The notes under the pieces were generated by a model that saw nothing but the letters and a program-made list of their open reading frames with translations, was not told the DNA's origin and ran no database searches. The translations under genes were made by a program, and so were the position numbers. From Gamarada debralockiae (taxonomy: Eukaryota; Ascomycota; Leotiomycetes; Helotiales; Hyphodiscaceae), in contig NXFV01001387.1 in the NCBI GenBank assembly GCA_002803225.1, forward strand, positions 1-64,000: a stretch of DNA of 64,000 bases, in the 5' to 3' direction. Below are positions 23,339-34,973 of this stretch, piece by piece. The first letter of the stretch is position 1; every line of letters starts with the position of its first letter.

Positions 23339-24866
23339 AGTGAAATTGTTGTGAGAATTAATGGTGGTATAATTAGATAATGCAGTCTATTGAACTGTGA
23401 AAAAAGAAGGAACAGCAAGACGAGGTACTCTCGAATAGATATACATTTCTCCTTCACGTCATACTGATAGTGTTTCACAGCGTCGTGAAAGAAGTGCCGT
23501 TTCTTTGGTAAGGCTGAGATGTGCAAGTCTTGTGTAGCACCTATTCTTAGATAATAATGGTCTTACCAATGATCCGCTGTCAAAGGCCAGGTAGAGAAAA
23601 AAAAAATTGGGGGCACAATAAAGAATTCGTGACTTCTTAATACACCAGAAATATGTATAGAACGAAGTACAGAAATTTTGCAAAATAGATTGGTTGTTGA
23701 CTATAACGGACCGATGCGTGGAGGCGCAGCCGCGGATTGACGCCCCATGTAGAACTGTTTTTCATTTTGGTTGTACTACATAATCAACCTGCAGCAATTT
23801 CTAGGCGACTTGGCAGAGTGGTGCAACCATTTGGGGTCTGCATCTTCCGGATTTGGAATGGGGAGGTATAGAATTAACAGAATGTTCCTTTCCTTCATAA
23901 CTACTATTTGAGGATTTACTCAGCCCGAGACTACTAGAAACCCAGGAGTACGTTTATGGGGGTGGCCTGGCGAGAGGCCCCACTTGCTACAGTCGCATCA
24001 TGAGGGGACTGTACTACTGTTATATTGCAGAGCGAAGCAGTGAAATGGCTGTGGGGGAGGCGTTGGAAAAAACATCCTTCCGAATTGTGCAGCGAAGGCT
24101 GTGAGTAAGGTTATCAGGACTTCATAAAGCGAACAATCCCGAACCGTTGATAGTAGAGTAGCGAAAATGGCCTGTCAATTTAAAACTCCCAGTTCGTCGT
24201 AGGGCCTCCGCGCCGTATGACAGGCGACCATGCCTGCGGCGAAGCCTGTGCGATGAAAATTTAGCGATTGATAGCCTGTAAGAAGTGATGTTCAGCTCCG
24301 GATTCGATATTTGGGGGGCGAGCAGTTTTTAAGTAGGAGCAAATACTGGCAAGGTCGATGGCTGTTCCTGATAGGTCTTCTCTGCTGAATTTCACACATC
24401 ACAGCATGTGTGTAAATGTGATTGCGCCCCGCGGTCCGGCGGATGTTGTATTATGTGTCGCGGGGAGGAACTGTGTGGACGCGCCATGGTGGAGAAAACA
24501 TGCCGCAGCCATGGGGACTTTTGCGCCTTCTTATTCCTTCTGCAGATACAGCAGCGAAAGAAAAAAGAAGCTGGGCCGATTATATCGTATTTTGTGTTCA
24601 GCTCTGATGTTCAAAATAAGGTAAGGAAGTAACATTTTTGACGTTTTAGGATTTCGAAGATATTGCTGCTGACGGAATCAAAGTCGCTGGGTACGAGGCG
24701 AGGTCCCGAGAATTGAGCGACTTGAACCACAACCATGTTTCAAGCAAGTTGGAAGCAGCCAAATTGATTACTAACACACACTGTATACCTTCATGACAAG
24801 AAATGCTCTTGTGCCGAAATACTTGTCCCCCCAGCCTGCAGCTTCTGGTCACGTGCCATAGCCCAT
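23339..24866. other. Intergenic, no gene seen
   Basis: About 1.5 kb with no supportable coding frame. A tRNA-like 5' half near 23804 could not be folded into a full tRNA. Motifs of the type GCGAAG recur between 23,990 and 24,260, but no clear repeat unit was established. Confidence 0.5.
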
Positions 24867-26624
24867 TTAGTCCTTCATTCTTCTCGTCTCTACAAAATCA
24901 ACCAGATCAAAGAAGCTTCTCTTGTATAACCTCTCTTGGGAAGTCCTGTTGTTGTACTGCAAGCCGAACTGATAATTATAGGTACCAAACTCCCAATTAT
25001 CGACCCAACTCCAAGCAAGCACCCCAGCTACATTGACGCCGTCCTCCCAGATAGCCTTGAGCACTTCCGTCATATAACTCAGATAGTACTCAGAGCGTGG
25101 AACATCAATCTGGATATCGAGGAGAGAGGCAGTCGGCAGTGGTGTGTCTGGAAAGCCGAACTCCGAAATCACTTTGGGCAATTTGTAAGTGTTCCAGAGG
25201 TAGTTCAAGGATGTGCGCAGAGATGTGGGGTCCGAGTAGAGAAAGTATGTAGGATGGTATCCGTCATTCTATTCAAGTAGGATAAATCTTGTGGAGTAAG
25301 CGGTATAAAATCTTGAATTGCCATTTTAAGAACTTCAGGATAGTCCCGACCCAGAGCGAGTGGGCGAAGAAATGTTCCAAGATTGAGCTCATTGACATTG
25401 CTGGCTGCTTCTATGTGAGAAGCATTCGTCGGAATCTGAGGAATTCCCGGACTAGAACCCATTTTAATGGAGACTTTGCCGGTGCCTTTGAGCTCGTCTT
25501 TATAGAAATGGTAAAAACGCGCGTGAGACTTGATGACATTGTATACTGCCGGACCACTGACAATGCCTACTTGTGGTTCATTGATTGTAATCCATATGGG
25601 CACGCGATCAGCAAAATGAGCCATGATGATCTTGCCGTAGTTCACAAACGCGTCTTGAAAGGTATCGCTTTGGTATCCAGTGTTTTCGTATCCGAAATAT
25701 GCTCTGTCCGCCAGACCAGAAAAAATTAGCCCCAAAAAGTTGTAGTGGGGGGTCAAAGTGGAGAAGAGTAGCGACTGGCAGCATTCCTTGCTCGAGAACA
25801 AAGTTAATGAGGTCGTCATAATGCTGAATACCGTAAGAATTGATGGGAGTGCCAAGCAGCCCAAAAGGCAAAATCCGTGTCCAGGAAATTGAGAACAGGT
25901 AGTATTTGACTCCCATGACTGCCAAACGCATAATGTCTTGCTTGTAGAGGTAGTAATTTTCGTTCGTGGCATAATCAAACTGATATTCATCTGCGGGCGC
26001 GATGATGGTGGAGTCCGATATTTCGTTGGACGTCGGCGCTCTTCCTTCGTCGGCAACAGCACCTTCGATTTGAACGGCAGAGCTTGCAACCCCAAGGATG
26101 AAATCTTCAGGGAACTCATAACAGTCATGAGGTCCAAAGTAGAGAGGAGGTGGAAGAATGAGTTCGGAAGTTGCGATAGTTGTTGGTGAGACGGTGGTGG
26201 AATACATCCCACGGAAGAAGTTCGGGGGCTTTGCATTATCCCAAAGCGCTGAGAAAGCAGCCTGGCCATAGGGTACTCCAGAGTCAGTAGGTTTAGCTGT
26301 GGCATTCGGATACCAATTCCCCCAGGATGTGGTTGACAGTCTGGGGAGCAAACTGGAGGCTGAAGCATAAGGAATGGCATAGGTGGTTGTTCCCGTAGCT
26401 GTGGCTGCTGTCGGGGTGCGAACGGGTTGAGTCTGGGTGGTGTAGGTAAAAGATGTGAAGTGGTAAGATGGAGTGGTGCTATAATTCTGGAAAGAGCTTT
26501 TATGGTTCTGAAGAGAGAGGGTAGAATGAGTGCAGTAAGGCCTAGCTAATGGGCCTTGGGCAGGAACGTAAAGTTGCTGTGCCAAAGTAAGAGCACTGCA
26601 ACTCAGCAGTACGAAGAAGAGCAT
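24867..26624 (-). pseudogene. GH1 beta-glucosidase gene with frameshifts
   Basis: The minus strand encodes a secreted glycoside hydrolase family 1 enzyme in three frames. The start at 26624 gives a signal peptide (MLFFVLLSCSALTLAQ) and a roughly 150-residue Thr/Ser-rich region. The barrel follows: FPEDFILGVASSAVQIEG, ISWTRILPFG, the acid/base motif ITINEP, the nucleophile region VISEFGFPD and the C-terminal LAWSWVDNWEFG. The frame changes near 25,730 in a run of six T (coding strand) and again near 25,275, where a segment between SYLNRM and the nucleophile strand also looks deleted. The first shift could be an assembly error; the second with missing sequence suggests true decay. It would have cleaved beta-glucosides outside the cell. 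Confidence 0.8.
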
Positions 26625-29600
26625 TTTGACGATTTGTCAAGGTGTTTAAATTGGACTGTGGGTGTTCCTTTGAAGTATTCTTCCAGGCTCTTATAGACCG
26701 CTTGGTCAGTGCCCTGAGGACTGCCGGAATGCGGGGAAAACATGCAGTCATCGCCATTCTTGGTCGATTCTCATAACTCCTATAGCTTCTTCTCCAGGCT
26801 GCTCAGCCCTACTGTCCACCACTCTATAATGCAAAAGAAGGACCGAAAAGTTTGCGGGCAGCCTCGATATATGTGGACGAAGGGCCATAAGTGTCAAAGT
26901 TAGCCCTTCGAGGCCTCTTCTACCCCATAGAGTGGTATCCGAAGAATTCTGATTCTTGTTTGATTGGTGCGGAACAAACTCGTACTGTACAGTGGGCTAG
27001 TTCGGGTCGGGAGCGGGACCAGAGTTAGCCCCGGCGATTTTCGTGACGCTGATCGACGGATGCGAACAAATCGGATCTTAGATTATTTGGTCGAAAAACG
27101 ACTCCGTTGAAAATACGACGAGAAACGAACTCGTACAATTTCAGAAGAGATAAACGACAGAGAGAGCTGAGAGAGAGGTGAAGCCGTAAAGCCGAGTCGG
27201 ATGGAGTGTGCGTTGCCCAAGCACCTGCCTCTGTAAATTAACTCGGGGGAGAGCAAATGTGCCATGCATCATTTCGCGAGACTGGATTTCCAACTGTGGG
27301 TTCATTCCCCATGGCCTCCCCTATGGTTGGTAGCAACCAGGCAAATGACATCTGGAGCAGTAATCAAGGATGAATGGGAGACGTTCAAGGCGGCGTGAGC
27401 TTTTCTTAGGCAATAGGCATACAAGAATCTCATTGTTTGTCCGAAGTACTAGCCAAGTGGATCAAGTTTATGCGTAGTGGATGACTTGCGCTTCTCGTCC
27501 GCTGTCAATCTTGGCGGTTGAGCGGCTGATTTTAGCCGATGGTTGCCTTGTCGAACCGAGGCTAGGACGCTAAAAGCAGCTTTTTCTCAATGACTCTCAT
27601 GTACTCTAATAAGAAAAAATCTTAATCAAGATAACTCAATTCGAGCTTCGAAATGCTCAAATGCTCCAATGGCGCAAGCAAGTCACCTCTGCTGCATTTA
27701 TCAATGAACAGGTACTAATAAATGTAACAGTGGTAGCGCGCGAGGTACGAACGATATGTTATCGAAACCAACGAAAATATCACTAACAAATTAAACAGAC
27801 TTCTATCCTGAAGCTGCAATCTCGAGGCTGTGGGGTAGGCTTTCACCGCTCCAGACATTTATGGGTCCATGTTACTAACGGCTGTGAAGTTCGAGTCCCA
27901 CTTGGAGTGCTTCAATATCCTTATTTATTTCTTTTTTTCTTTTCGGTTGATATATTTTGCAAAGTTTTTTTTGCCTAGCTCGTTTTTCTGCTATGCTCGC
28001 CTAAATTTTGGGGGGCAGTTTCTCATCGTTGTGGCCCGTCCCGTGCTGGCGTCGATCCTCCTCTTGCCTTAGACTTATCTTTTTCCGCTACCTTACCTGG
28101 CCCAGGCAGAACCTCCTAACTGCTGAATTCAATTTTACTTGTTACTGTCCTTAAATTGTGGTTTGCAGTGATGAGCAATTGTTGTTCAGAATATGGGAAT
28201 CTAATTGCAACCCCGGAAGTGACGGAAGAAATGGTAAAAGGAGGGATCTTGGAGCTGGAGCGCACCCGAAGCTCCCTGGCGGAATCTGCAAGTTATGGTT
28301 ACGAATTCTGTCGAGCACTTCCAGCATTCGACATGCGTGCAGAATGGGCCAGATCTCCTTTTGAAGGTCGAAGAAGTACTATAATGGACGAGATGATCTG
28401 GAAGACAGATCCTGAGGAAAGAGTACGAGTTCCTTCTTGATCGGACTCGCACATGATCCATCCTTGTAAGAATGCCTGACTACGTCTTCGCCGGTACTTT
28501 GGTCCCAGAACATGGAGAAATAGATCACAACTGGGGGCTGTAACTTAAGGTATACTTTGGAGCGGGGAAGGAAGGTCCCCGTATTACTTACTCGGCCATG
28601 CTGTGACACCACAGTATCTCCTAGACCTACCAATCACTTCGACGTGATTAAGATTTCCTGATAGCGCATCGTTCGTGGCTCCTGTATTAATTAGAGCTCA
28701 AGATATTTCTTTGACCGGATAAATACTTCCTATTGATCTAACTACTATTGAGTTTAGATATAGAAGGAAGGAGTCAATAAAACAGTCGCTAGCGAAACTG
28801 CTGGGATATTTGCCAGATTCCGAGCAGGCATGTTAATCCAACCTAACCAAATCTAGGCAAGCGCAAGATATCTCTTTATATCTCTTGTAACTTAGAATGT
28901 AATTTGGCGATTAAATCTAATTCGCTAACGCTGCCATATCCTCTACCTTCTAGAAGTAGTAGTCGATGAGGTCCAAATCAGGTCCAAATCGGTCTCTCTA
29001 AGTGAATTCTCAATCTGCATCTTGTTCCCGTTATGGAAAGCACAAATGGGCAAATCAGATTTGGCCTACGGTTATTGCAACCTCCTCGCAGAATATCTAA
29101 GTCGACTTTCCTGTAAGATGGAGAAAAATAACATTCATCCATTGCGCAAAGATGATCGTCTAGCGACCAATTGCTGAAACTGTCAGCCTTGTAAAATATC
29201 CCTGAAGGAAGAGGCGGGGTATGGGAAGCGCCACGGCCGAAGAGGCACAGCCGGGGAAGGGGAAAAGTAGTAGCCTGACATTTAACCTTTCCACTTCGTA
29301 AATCCACCTGCAATTTAGCTTTCTGCCAAGTTTGCGGCGCTTAGCCACTTCGCATCCTGACTAAAATCCTTCCACGACTAGACTATTTGTGGAGGAGACT
29401 GCACACGTTCAGTGTCTCGCTTATCGACCTATACGCCACAACTCGGCATATCTGACTGTCGAATCTGGAGAGTTGTCTGACAATTAAGCATAAGCAAAAT
29501 AGATCGACGGAGATGTCACGGCCGTCATTGTCGTAGGAATATGCAGGTATTTGGTGGGATTAACCTAGAAATAGTTTGTTGTGTTGTTTTCTTTCTCAAT

Positions 29601-29730
29601 AAATTGAATGCTTAGGCCATTGCGAAGAGCTTCTCTCTCCACACAATCAATACGACCCACAAGCAAGTCCCGCTCAAATCACTTTCACCAAATCCAAACT
29701 CATCGCACTTTCTCCTCCAAAAATTTCAAA
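26625..29730. other. Gene-poor region
   Basis: About 3.1 kb without a recognisable gene. Short frames at 27083-27265 and 28156-28440 show no domains. A B-box-like sequence followed by a T run near 27,890-27,960 does not fold as a tRNA. The right end should contain the promoter of the secreted protein gene. Confidence 0.5.
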
Positions 29731-31075
29731 ATGCAATTCCTTTCTACTCTAAGCTTCGTCCTCGGAGCCATCTCTACTATCTCCGCTGCCCCAACATCCT
29801 CGGCAATAGGGCTCCGATCGAATTCGATCCAATCGAATCAACTACGATTCGAAACCGTACGAATCGAATCTTATAGTCTTAAATTCGTACCGTATACGAA
29901 TAGTATATTATTCGTAAAATTCGATTCGAACCGTAAAGGGGATCACATGATGCGAGCTAAGTCTATTAGAGTTAATAAATACGTGAAATATGACTAAGCT
30001 CGTAATATTTCCCTCTAGGCGTAATCCCTTGATATCCTACTTGTTATATCACTGACTGCATTTTATCAACCATAATGATATTTATCACTATTATTCAACA
30101 AATCAATAGCTTTTTGCTTCTAGTTGATAAAGCTACGTTCAAAATGCCTCCCAACGCATCAACAAGGTCGCTTAGACGACGTCGCAGCCCAGGTGCGGAT
30201 AGCCAGCAGCACGCGAATTTCTCGCTATCCCTGCGTCAGAGGTTGATTGTGAGAGGCTTTTTAGTGAAAGACGAGATCTCCTAGGAGTTCGACGATACGC
30301 TATGAGCGGAGAGACAATGAGAACAATGATATTATTAAAGGGAGTGTTGAGTTCAAAGAGAGCGTTGGAAAAGGCGGAAAAATCGACTACAAAGGGTCCA
30401 AATGCTTCATATATACTGCAGAGACGAAATCAATAGCTAGTTTCTATACAAATTGACGAATTTCATCACATTCAAGTCATTTACTTCGATATTTTTATAT
30501 TGCGGACGCTATAGTGGTCAATTCCCTATATTTTACCTACGAACCGTACGAATCTGTACGAATTTAGGTCTGAAATTGGATTCGTACAGTTACGAACTTA
30601 CGAATCTAGATCTACGATTCGATCGGATTCGATTCGTATACGAATTCGAATAGTTCGAAAATTCGTGATTCGAATCGGAGCTCTACTCGGCAACCGACCT
30701 CGAAGCCCGCCAAACAGGACCATATTGCATCTTATTGTACGATTGGCAAGGAGTATGCACCATGGGTGGCGGTAATGGATACTGTACTCCTACTCAGATG
30801 ATCCTCCCGGGTCCGATGGAGGTTACGGAGTGCAGCCCTGGGATTGATTCAGTAAGTTTGTCCCCTTTTTCTTTCTTTTTTCTTTTTTTCTTTTTTTTTT
30901 TTTTGGTTCAGTTTTTATAAAGTTAGATAGAAAGAAGCCTTTGAGATGTTAGTTCAAGTGCTGACTTACTGAACAGTGCCAAACTGAGGGAGCTCCGTGT
31001 GGGTTTTTTGGCGAGCCATATCCTGGTGCTTTGTGCAACCCTGCCAACGTTGACCTTGGGTGTATTTCGGGTTAG
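29731..31075 (+). pseudogene. Small secreted cysteine-rich protein gene split by a transposon
   Basis: Coding parts are 29731-29806, 30694-30851 and 30977-31075. The first encodes a signal peptide (MQFLSTLSFVLGAISTISAAP). The rest encodes a chain with eight cysteines, including YC, GVC, GYC, TEC, APC and GC contexts, after a LEARQ segment that may end a propeptide. A 125-nt intron with a long C/T tract lies at 30852-30976. Removing the 879-bp element and one copy of its 8-bp duplication restores one frame of about 110 aa, so the gene was presumably intact until insertion. No family was recognised; the profile is that of a small secreted or effector-like protein. As it stands, translation runs into the element and stops. 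Confidence 0.85.
29807..30685. mobile_element. hAT-like non-autonomous element (879 bp)
   Basis: The element is flanked by an exact 8-bp direct repeat, CTCGGCAA, at 29799-29806 and 30686-30693. Its ends are TAGGGCTCCGAT and, reversed, TAGAGCTCCGAT, fitting the T/C-A-x-x-G start of hAT ends, and 8-bp duplications are diagnostic of hAT insertions. Both subterminal regions are packed with short motifs in both orientations (CGATTCG, CGTACGAAT, ATTCGTA), as hAT transposase-binding arrays are. The interior lacks a transposase-length frame, so it would need a transposase from elsewhere. Confidence 0.88.
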
Positions 31076-31110
31076 TTTTGATTGAGGATTCTGGGAATTG
31101 GACATGTTGC

Positions 31111-31783
31111 ATGGTAACCATCAATGCGAGGGTTTCATCAATTAGACGTCCAGTTGGTCAATTATACTATTTAAATCACCAATCAACGTTTTCCGAAATC
31201 AACTATGGAATTCACAATACTCTATTGTACTGATAAAACAAGCGTTTCTCGAGGCGTTATTAAAACAATACTCTACTCATTACGCCTAGACCATCAGAAC
31301 TATTAAAAGCATTAAAAGTCCGGAAAATCTCTACCCTATAATTATATCACTACCCCTTTCCTAATCCTCTATAGCGTGTAGCTCTTCTATAGCTCCCCTT
31401 ACTAGAAGGTCTCCTACCTCTACTAGCTGCAGTTCTGGCTAGAAGAAATCAAGGGTAGGGCAGTGCGGGGTCAGGTGCAAGATCACTACTTTCATGACTA
31501 CTGCGTTAGTCAAAGCCCAAATAATGAATATACCGATTTGGTGAAGAGTTCCTATTAATTATGAACTGCTATTAGGGAAGAAATAATGTCAATGAAGTAA
31601 AAAATCAAGGAAGTCAGGTCCTGGTCAATAGCGGCAGTGACCCCTCCTAGCCGCCCTTGCGCAGGCTTACGATTCCCATAGAGATCGACGAACACAACAG
31701 TCTAATTCGGAAAACATTTGATTGGTCAATTAGATACCTAATTGACCTGTAAAATAGTGTAACTGACGAAACCTGGTTACCAT
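31111..31783. mobile_element. Inverted-repeat element (673 bp)
   Basis: The ends are ATGGTAACCA at 31111-31120 and its complement at 31774-31783. Inverted similarity continues inward for roughly 80-90 bases (GGTTTC[AG]TCA, GGTCAATTA, CCAATCAA, GTTTTCCGAA in both arms). No target duplication is obvious beyond a possible dinucleotide. The interior has no intact ORF; a short Arg-rich minus-strand frame near 31,400 may be transposase debris. Best read as a degenerate MITE or internally deleted DNA transposon of unknown superfamily. Confidence 0.7.
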
Positions 31784-32996
31784 ACAACACATCAAGCAGT
31801 TGACAAAGTTGGAATAGTTAAGAAACATGACGACAAAACGACTTCACCATCACATATAGCTGCCACAAGAAGCATCCTCCACTTCTAGACGGCCTGCATT
31901 TTGTGATCCCCAGCACAGAGTGAGTGAACGCCATCACCAATTGCATGTATGCTATTGAGAAGAAGGACTGCATGAAAGCAAGGAAAAGAGGAGTCTAGCC
32001 TCAAAGCTCGGCCTATATGAGATGAAAATGAGGATAAGCTGGTCCAGATGTCTCAATCTGAGCTTCAAGTAGTCAATAGCCAGACCTTCCAAACTCAAGG
32101 AGTCAGAGATGGAGATCAGATACAGATTAACCGCTCACTATCAGTATCCTGGTGAGGCTGAATCGCTTCAAGGCCTGGACGAGATTGGAGACTGTATGAG
32201 AAGAGCGTGTGAAGTCGAAGTGGAGAAAGGCCCGTTCAGGATACGAACCATGTGGTGCCTAGTTGAGACGTCGTGGATATTAAGTAAGTACGACGCCTTA
32301 CCCTAACAAGACGGCAGATGAAACTTTTTGGGGTAATTGTGGGGCTCATTAAAATTGCTTGTCGTTGCCTGTTTTCCACGCTAGTGAAGCCCGAAACTCC
32401 AGAGAGAGTATAAATGCCGCTGGCGATAAATGGTGGCTTGGGCTGAACGCGAATCTTCCAGCCATGCGAATGGCGTTTTGCTTGTCTTGAATTCGCATAA
32501 TACAAGCCAATCAATTACCCTTACCCCTTTTCACACCGTTTAGATGCATGTTAGCACGCCTCGTGTCACCATCCGCTCCCCAGCACTGACCTTGATCTGA
32601 CGTGAGCATGATGGTAACACAGCAGCAGCTTCGAAAGATTTTCCTGGAAGTCATTGGCCAGGACGAATCCAAATATAAAAATTCCAGGGTAGAATGGTGA
32701 GAAGCCCGTGTTGGAGGCGGCTTACCACAATCAATAGAGCAAATTGTACTAGATATGAACTGACTGCCCTTCAGCCCCGCGCCCCACATTCCGAAACGGG
32801 CTGACTTCAATGGAAATAGCGGCATAGGCGCCAGGAGCTCTCCAATTGCCAGCGCCCTTATATCTGCGACGGGTGTCTCTCCCCATTGCTTTATTTCTGT
32901 CATTATCAAAGACGTTCTCCAAATCTCCTCTTTCAAATCCGCTACTCCAGGTTTTCCACCGGATCTGCTGGGCTGTCTGCTGTGCTCTTTGCCATT
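31784..32996. other. Intergenic, no gene seen
   Basis: About 1.2 kb with short frames on both strands lacking domains. The right end is the promoter and leader of the repeat protein that starts at 32997. Confidence 0.5.
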
Positions 32997-34973
32997 ATGG
33001 CTACCGCCGCAACTCCTCTTGTTCCCACTTCCTCCACTCCGGTGAATTTGAAGAAAGAAGATACTCCAGCTGTCAAAGTGAGTGAGATTAAGCAGACTGC
33101 TGGTGCGCCTCCTGGATTCAAGCTTGTAAAAGTAAAGAAACCGGATGGCACGGTTGTCACCGTAAAGCGACCAATTGTTCCCGCGCCCAAGACTACACCA
33201 GCGACTGGCACTATACCTTCCACTGTGCCAAAATCCGCGTCAACACCTAAGCCGACGCAAACCCCACCATCTTCCAAGTCAATCCCGCAACCTTCTTCAG
33301 CTCCCACTATTCCGACTGTCGCGAAAAGCCCGGTATCTGATGCTCCCAAGGCAGCTGCGTCATACCCGCCAAATAATGTGACCACTCCTGTGTCCAATAG
33401 TGCTCCAAAATCTGCTCCACAGTCCACTCCCGTTGCTCCGGTCGTTTCTCAGCGAAAAGAGATAACTTCTGAAGCACCTGGTTCTGTTTTGCCAAAGGCA
33501 TCTGCCCCGACACCTGCTGCAATTGAGTCGAAATCGGCTCCAGTGCCACCCACAACCAGTGCGCCAGTAAAGAAGAAGTGGTATAGCGGGATCAGCAAGG
33601 GCATGTCGAACCTGACCGTTGATAAAATTGCCTCAGCTCTTGAATCCATAGATCAAGCAACTACTCGAATCGACGTAGCTTTGACCGGAAAGCCGATACC
33701 ACCAAAGAAAACCGCGACTTCTGCAACAGCTCTTACAGTACCCGCATCAAATCCAGTTGCGAAGACAACTCCTATGGCTGCATCCAGTCCTGGGGGCTCA
33801 AAAGGAGCACCAGCCACCACTCATACCGCTGTCCAACAGTCACAAACAGCTCCTGTAGCTACATCCAGTCCTGGGGGCTCAAAAGGAGCACCAGCCACCA
33901 CTCATACCGCTGCCCCACAGTCACAAACATCTTCTGTGGCTACATCCGGTCCTGGAGGCTCAAAAGGAGCACCAGCCACCACTCATACTACTGTCAAACA
34001 GTCGCAAACAGCTCCTGTGGCTCCATCAGGTCCTGGAGGCTCAAAAGGAGCACCAGCCACCACTCCTACTACTGTCCAACAGTCACAAACAGCTCCTGCA
34101 CGCACTACCCCGGGGCCTTCACACACCACCAGTACCGCTGTACATGCCACTCAAAAGCGGTCTCAAGGGCATGCTTCCGCAACCAGATCGATTGCAGATG
34201 CACCACCTCCTGCTCAGCAGAGTCATTATCGGAATCCGAACTCAGCTCCTTATGATCCTGTACAAGCACATCATCAAAATAACGCAACTCGAGATGACTC
34301 TAGCAAAAACTACAGCGGACTCGCAGAAGGGGCTCTAGGTGGTGCAGTGCTTGGTGTTGGTGGCGACATGGCATACAAGGAGTACGAGGAGTATGAGTCA
34401 GGTGACGAAGTGGTCGAGGGAGGTTCGGAAGCTGGAGATGTACTAGAAGACATGCTTGAAGCTGCAGATGCCCAGAATGAAGTCTATGAAGACTACAATC
34501 CTGGAGAAGACGAAGTCGTCGTCTATGACGTTAGTGTGACCGGCTCTCAGGCAGCTGCTCCAGCCGAGGATGAGGTCTATGAAGTCTACAATCCTGAAGA
34601 AGACGAAGTCGTCGCCGATGATATTAGCGTTACTGGCTCTCAGACTGTTGCTCTAGCCGAGGAACTTGAGGACGGGAACGAGTCTGATGGGGCTGTGGAA
34701 GAGTACGACCCAGAACATGATGAACTTGTTGAAGACGGAGGGTCAGAAGCCGCAGAGCCTGTCGACGCTAATGCTGAACCGGCTGCGGAGGACGCTCAAT
34801 CTGATCTGGGCCAACCAGATGAGCCTGAAGCTGAGCCAGCTGTGGAGTACGCTCAGTCTGATCCCGGCCAGCCTGAAGAGCCAGAGCATGAGAAAGATCA
34901 GAACGATGATGTGGATGTCACTCATGATGTGAGCGACGACGGCCAGAATGATGTGGACGATGATGATGACTGA
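32997..34973 (+). CDS. Low-complexity tandem-repeat protein with acidic tail
   Basis: Single exon, 658 aa; 32997 is the first ATG in a longer open frame. No signal peptide. Residues about 37-60 carry APPGFKLVKVKKPDGTVVTV, a motif I associate with several fungal proteins of unknown role. A Pro/Ser/Thr/Ala-rich region follows, then a short helical segment (SGISKGMSNLTVDKIASALE). Four nearly identical 27-residue repeats (SPGGSKGAPATTHT core) span about 33,778-34,100. A glycine-rich patch (ALGGAVLGVGGDM) precedes a strongly acidic tail with two units of the EVYExYNPxEDEVV type and two of the QSDxGQPxEPE type. Probably mostly disordered. The function is not known, and alternative frames in the region are shadows. 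Confidence 0.75.
   Translation: MATAATPLVPTSSTPVNLKKEDTPAVKVSEIKQTAGAPPGFKLVKVKKPDGTVVTVKRPIVPAPKTTPATGTIPSTVPKSASTPKPTQTPPSSKSIPQPSSAPTIPTVAKSPVSDAPKAAASYPPNNVTTPVSNSAPKSAPQSTPVAPVVSQRKEITSEAPGSVLPKASAPTPAAIESKSAPVPPTTSAPVKKKWYSGISKGMSNLTVDKIASALESIDQATTRIDVALTGKPIPPKKTATSATALTVPASNPVAKTTPMAASSPGGSKGAPATTHTAVQQSQTAPVATSSPGGSKGAPATTHTAAPQSQTSSVATSGPGGSKGAPATTHTTVKQSQTAPVAPSGPGGSKGAPATTPTTVQQSQTAPARTTPGPSHTTSTAVHATQKRSQGHASATRSIADAPPPAQQSHYRNPNSAPYDPVQAHHQNNATRDDSSKNYSGLAEGALGGAVLGVGGDMAYKEYEEYESGDEVVEGGSEAGDVLEDMLEAADAQNEVYEDYNPGEDEVVVYDVSVTGSQAAAPAEDEVYEVYNPEEDEVVADDISVTGSQTVALAEELEDGNESDGAVEEYDPEHDELVEDGGSEAAEPVDANAEPAAEDAQSDLGQPDEPEAEPAVEYAQSDPGQPEEPEHEKDQNDDVDVTHDVSDDGQNDVDDDDD
33778..34101 (+). 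repeat. 81-bp minisatellite, four copies
   Basis: Four head-to-tail 81-bp units, each encoding 27 residues, differ at only a few bases (for example GTCCTGGGGGCTC versus GTCCTGGAGGCTC). Such high nucleotide identity points to recent expansion, so copy number probably varies between strains. Confidence 0.88.

Noticed and set aside
23804..23880. tRNA-like 5' half (GGCGACTTGGCAGAGTGGT)
   Set aside because: Resembles a Ser/Leu tRNA A-box side, but no B-box, T-arm or pairing acceptor 3' strand follows at the right distance.
23940..24260. Recurring GCGAAG motifs, considered as a CRISPR-like or satellite repeat
   Set aside because: Spacing and flanks are irregular, no repeat unit could be defined, and CRISPR is not expected in a fungal nuclear genome.
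27885..27960. B-box-like GTTCGAGTCC followed by a T run
   Set aside because: The T-stem does not pair and no A-box lies at a normal distance; at most a badly decayed tRNA-derived fragment.
28156..28440. 94-codon plus-strand ORF
   Set aside because: No ATG-supported domain and overlapping frames of similar length; treated as chance.
32511..32936. 141-codon minus-strand ORF
   Set aside because: No recognisable domain and no splice partner; it overlaps the leader of the repeat protein at 32997.
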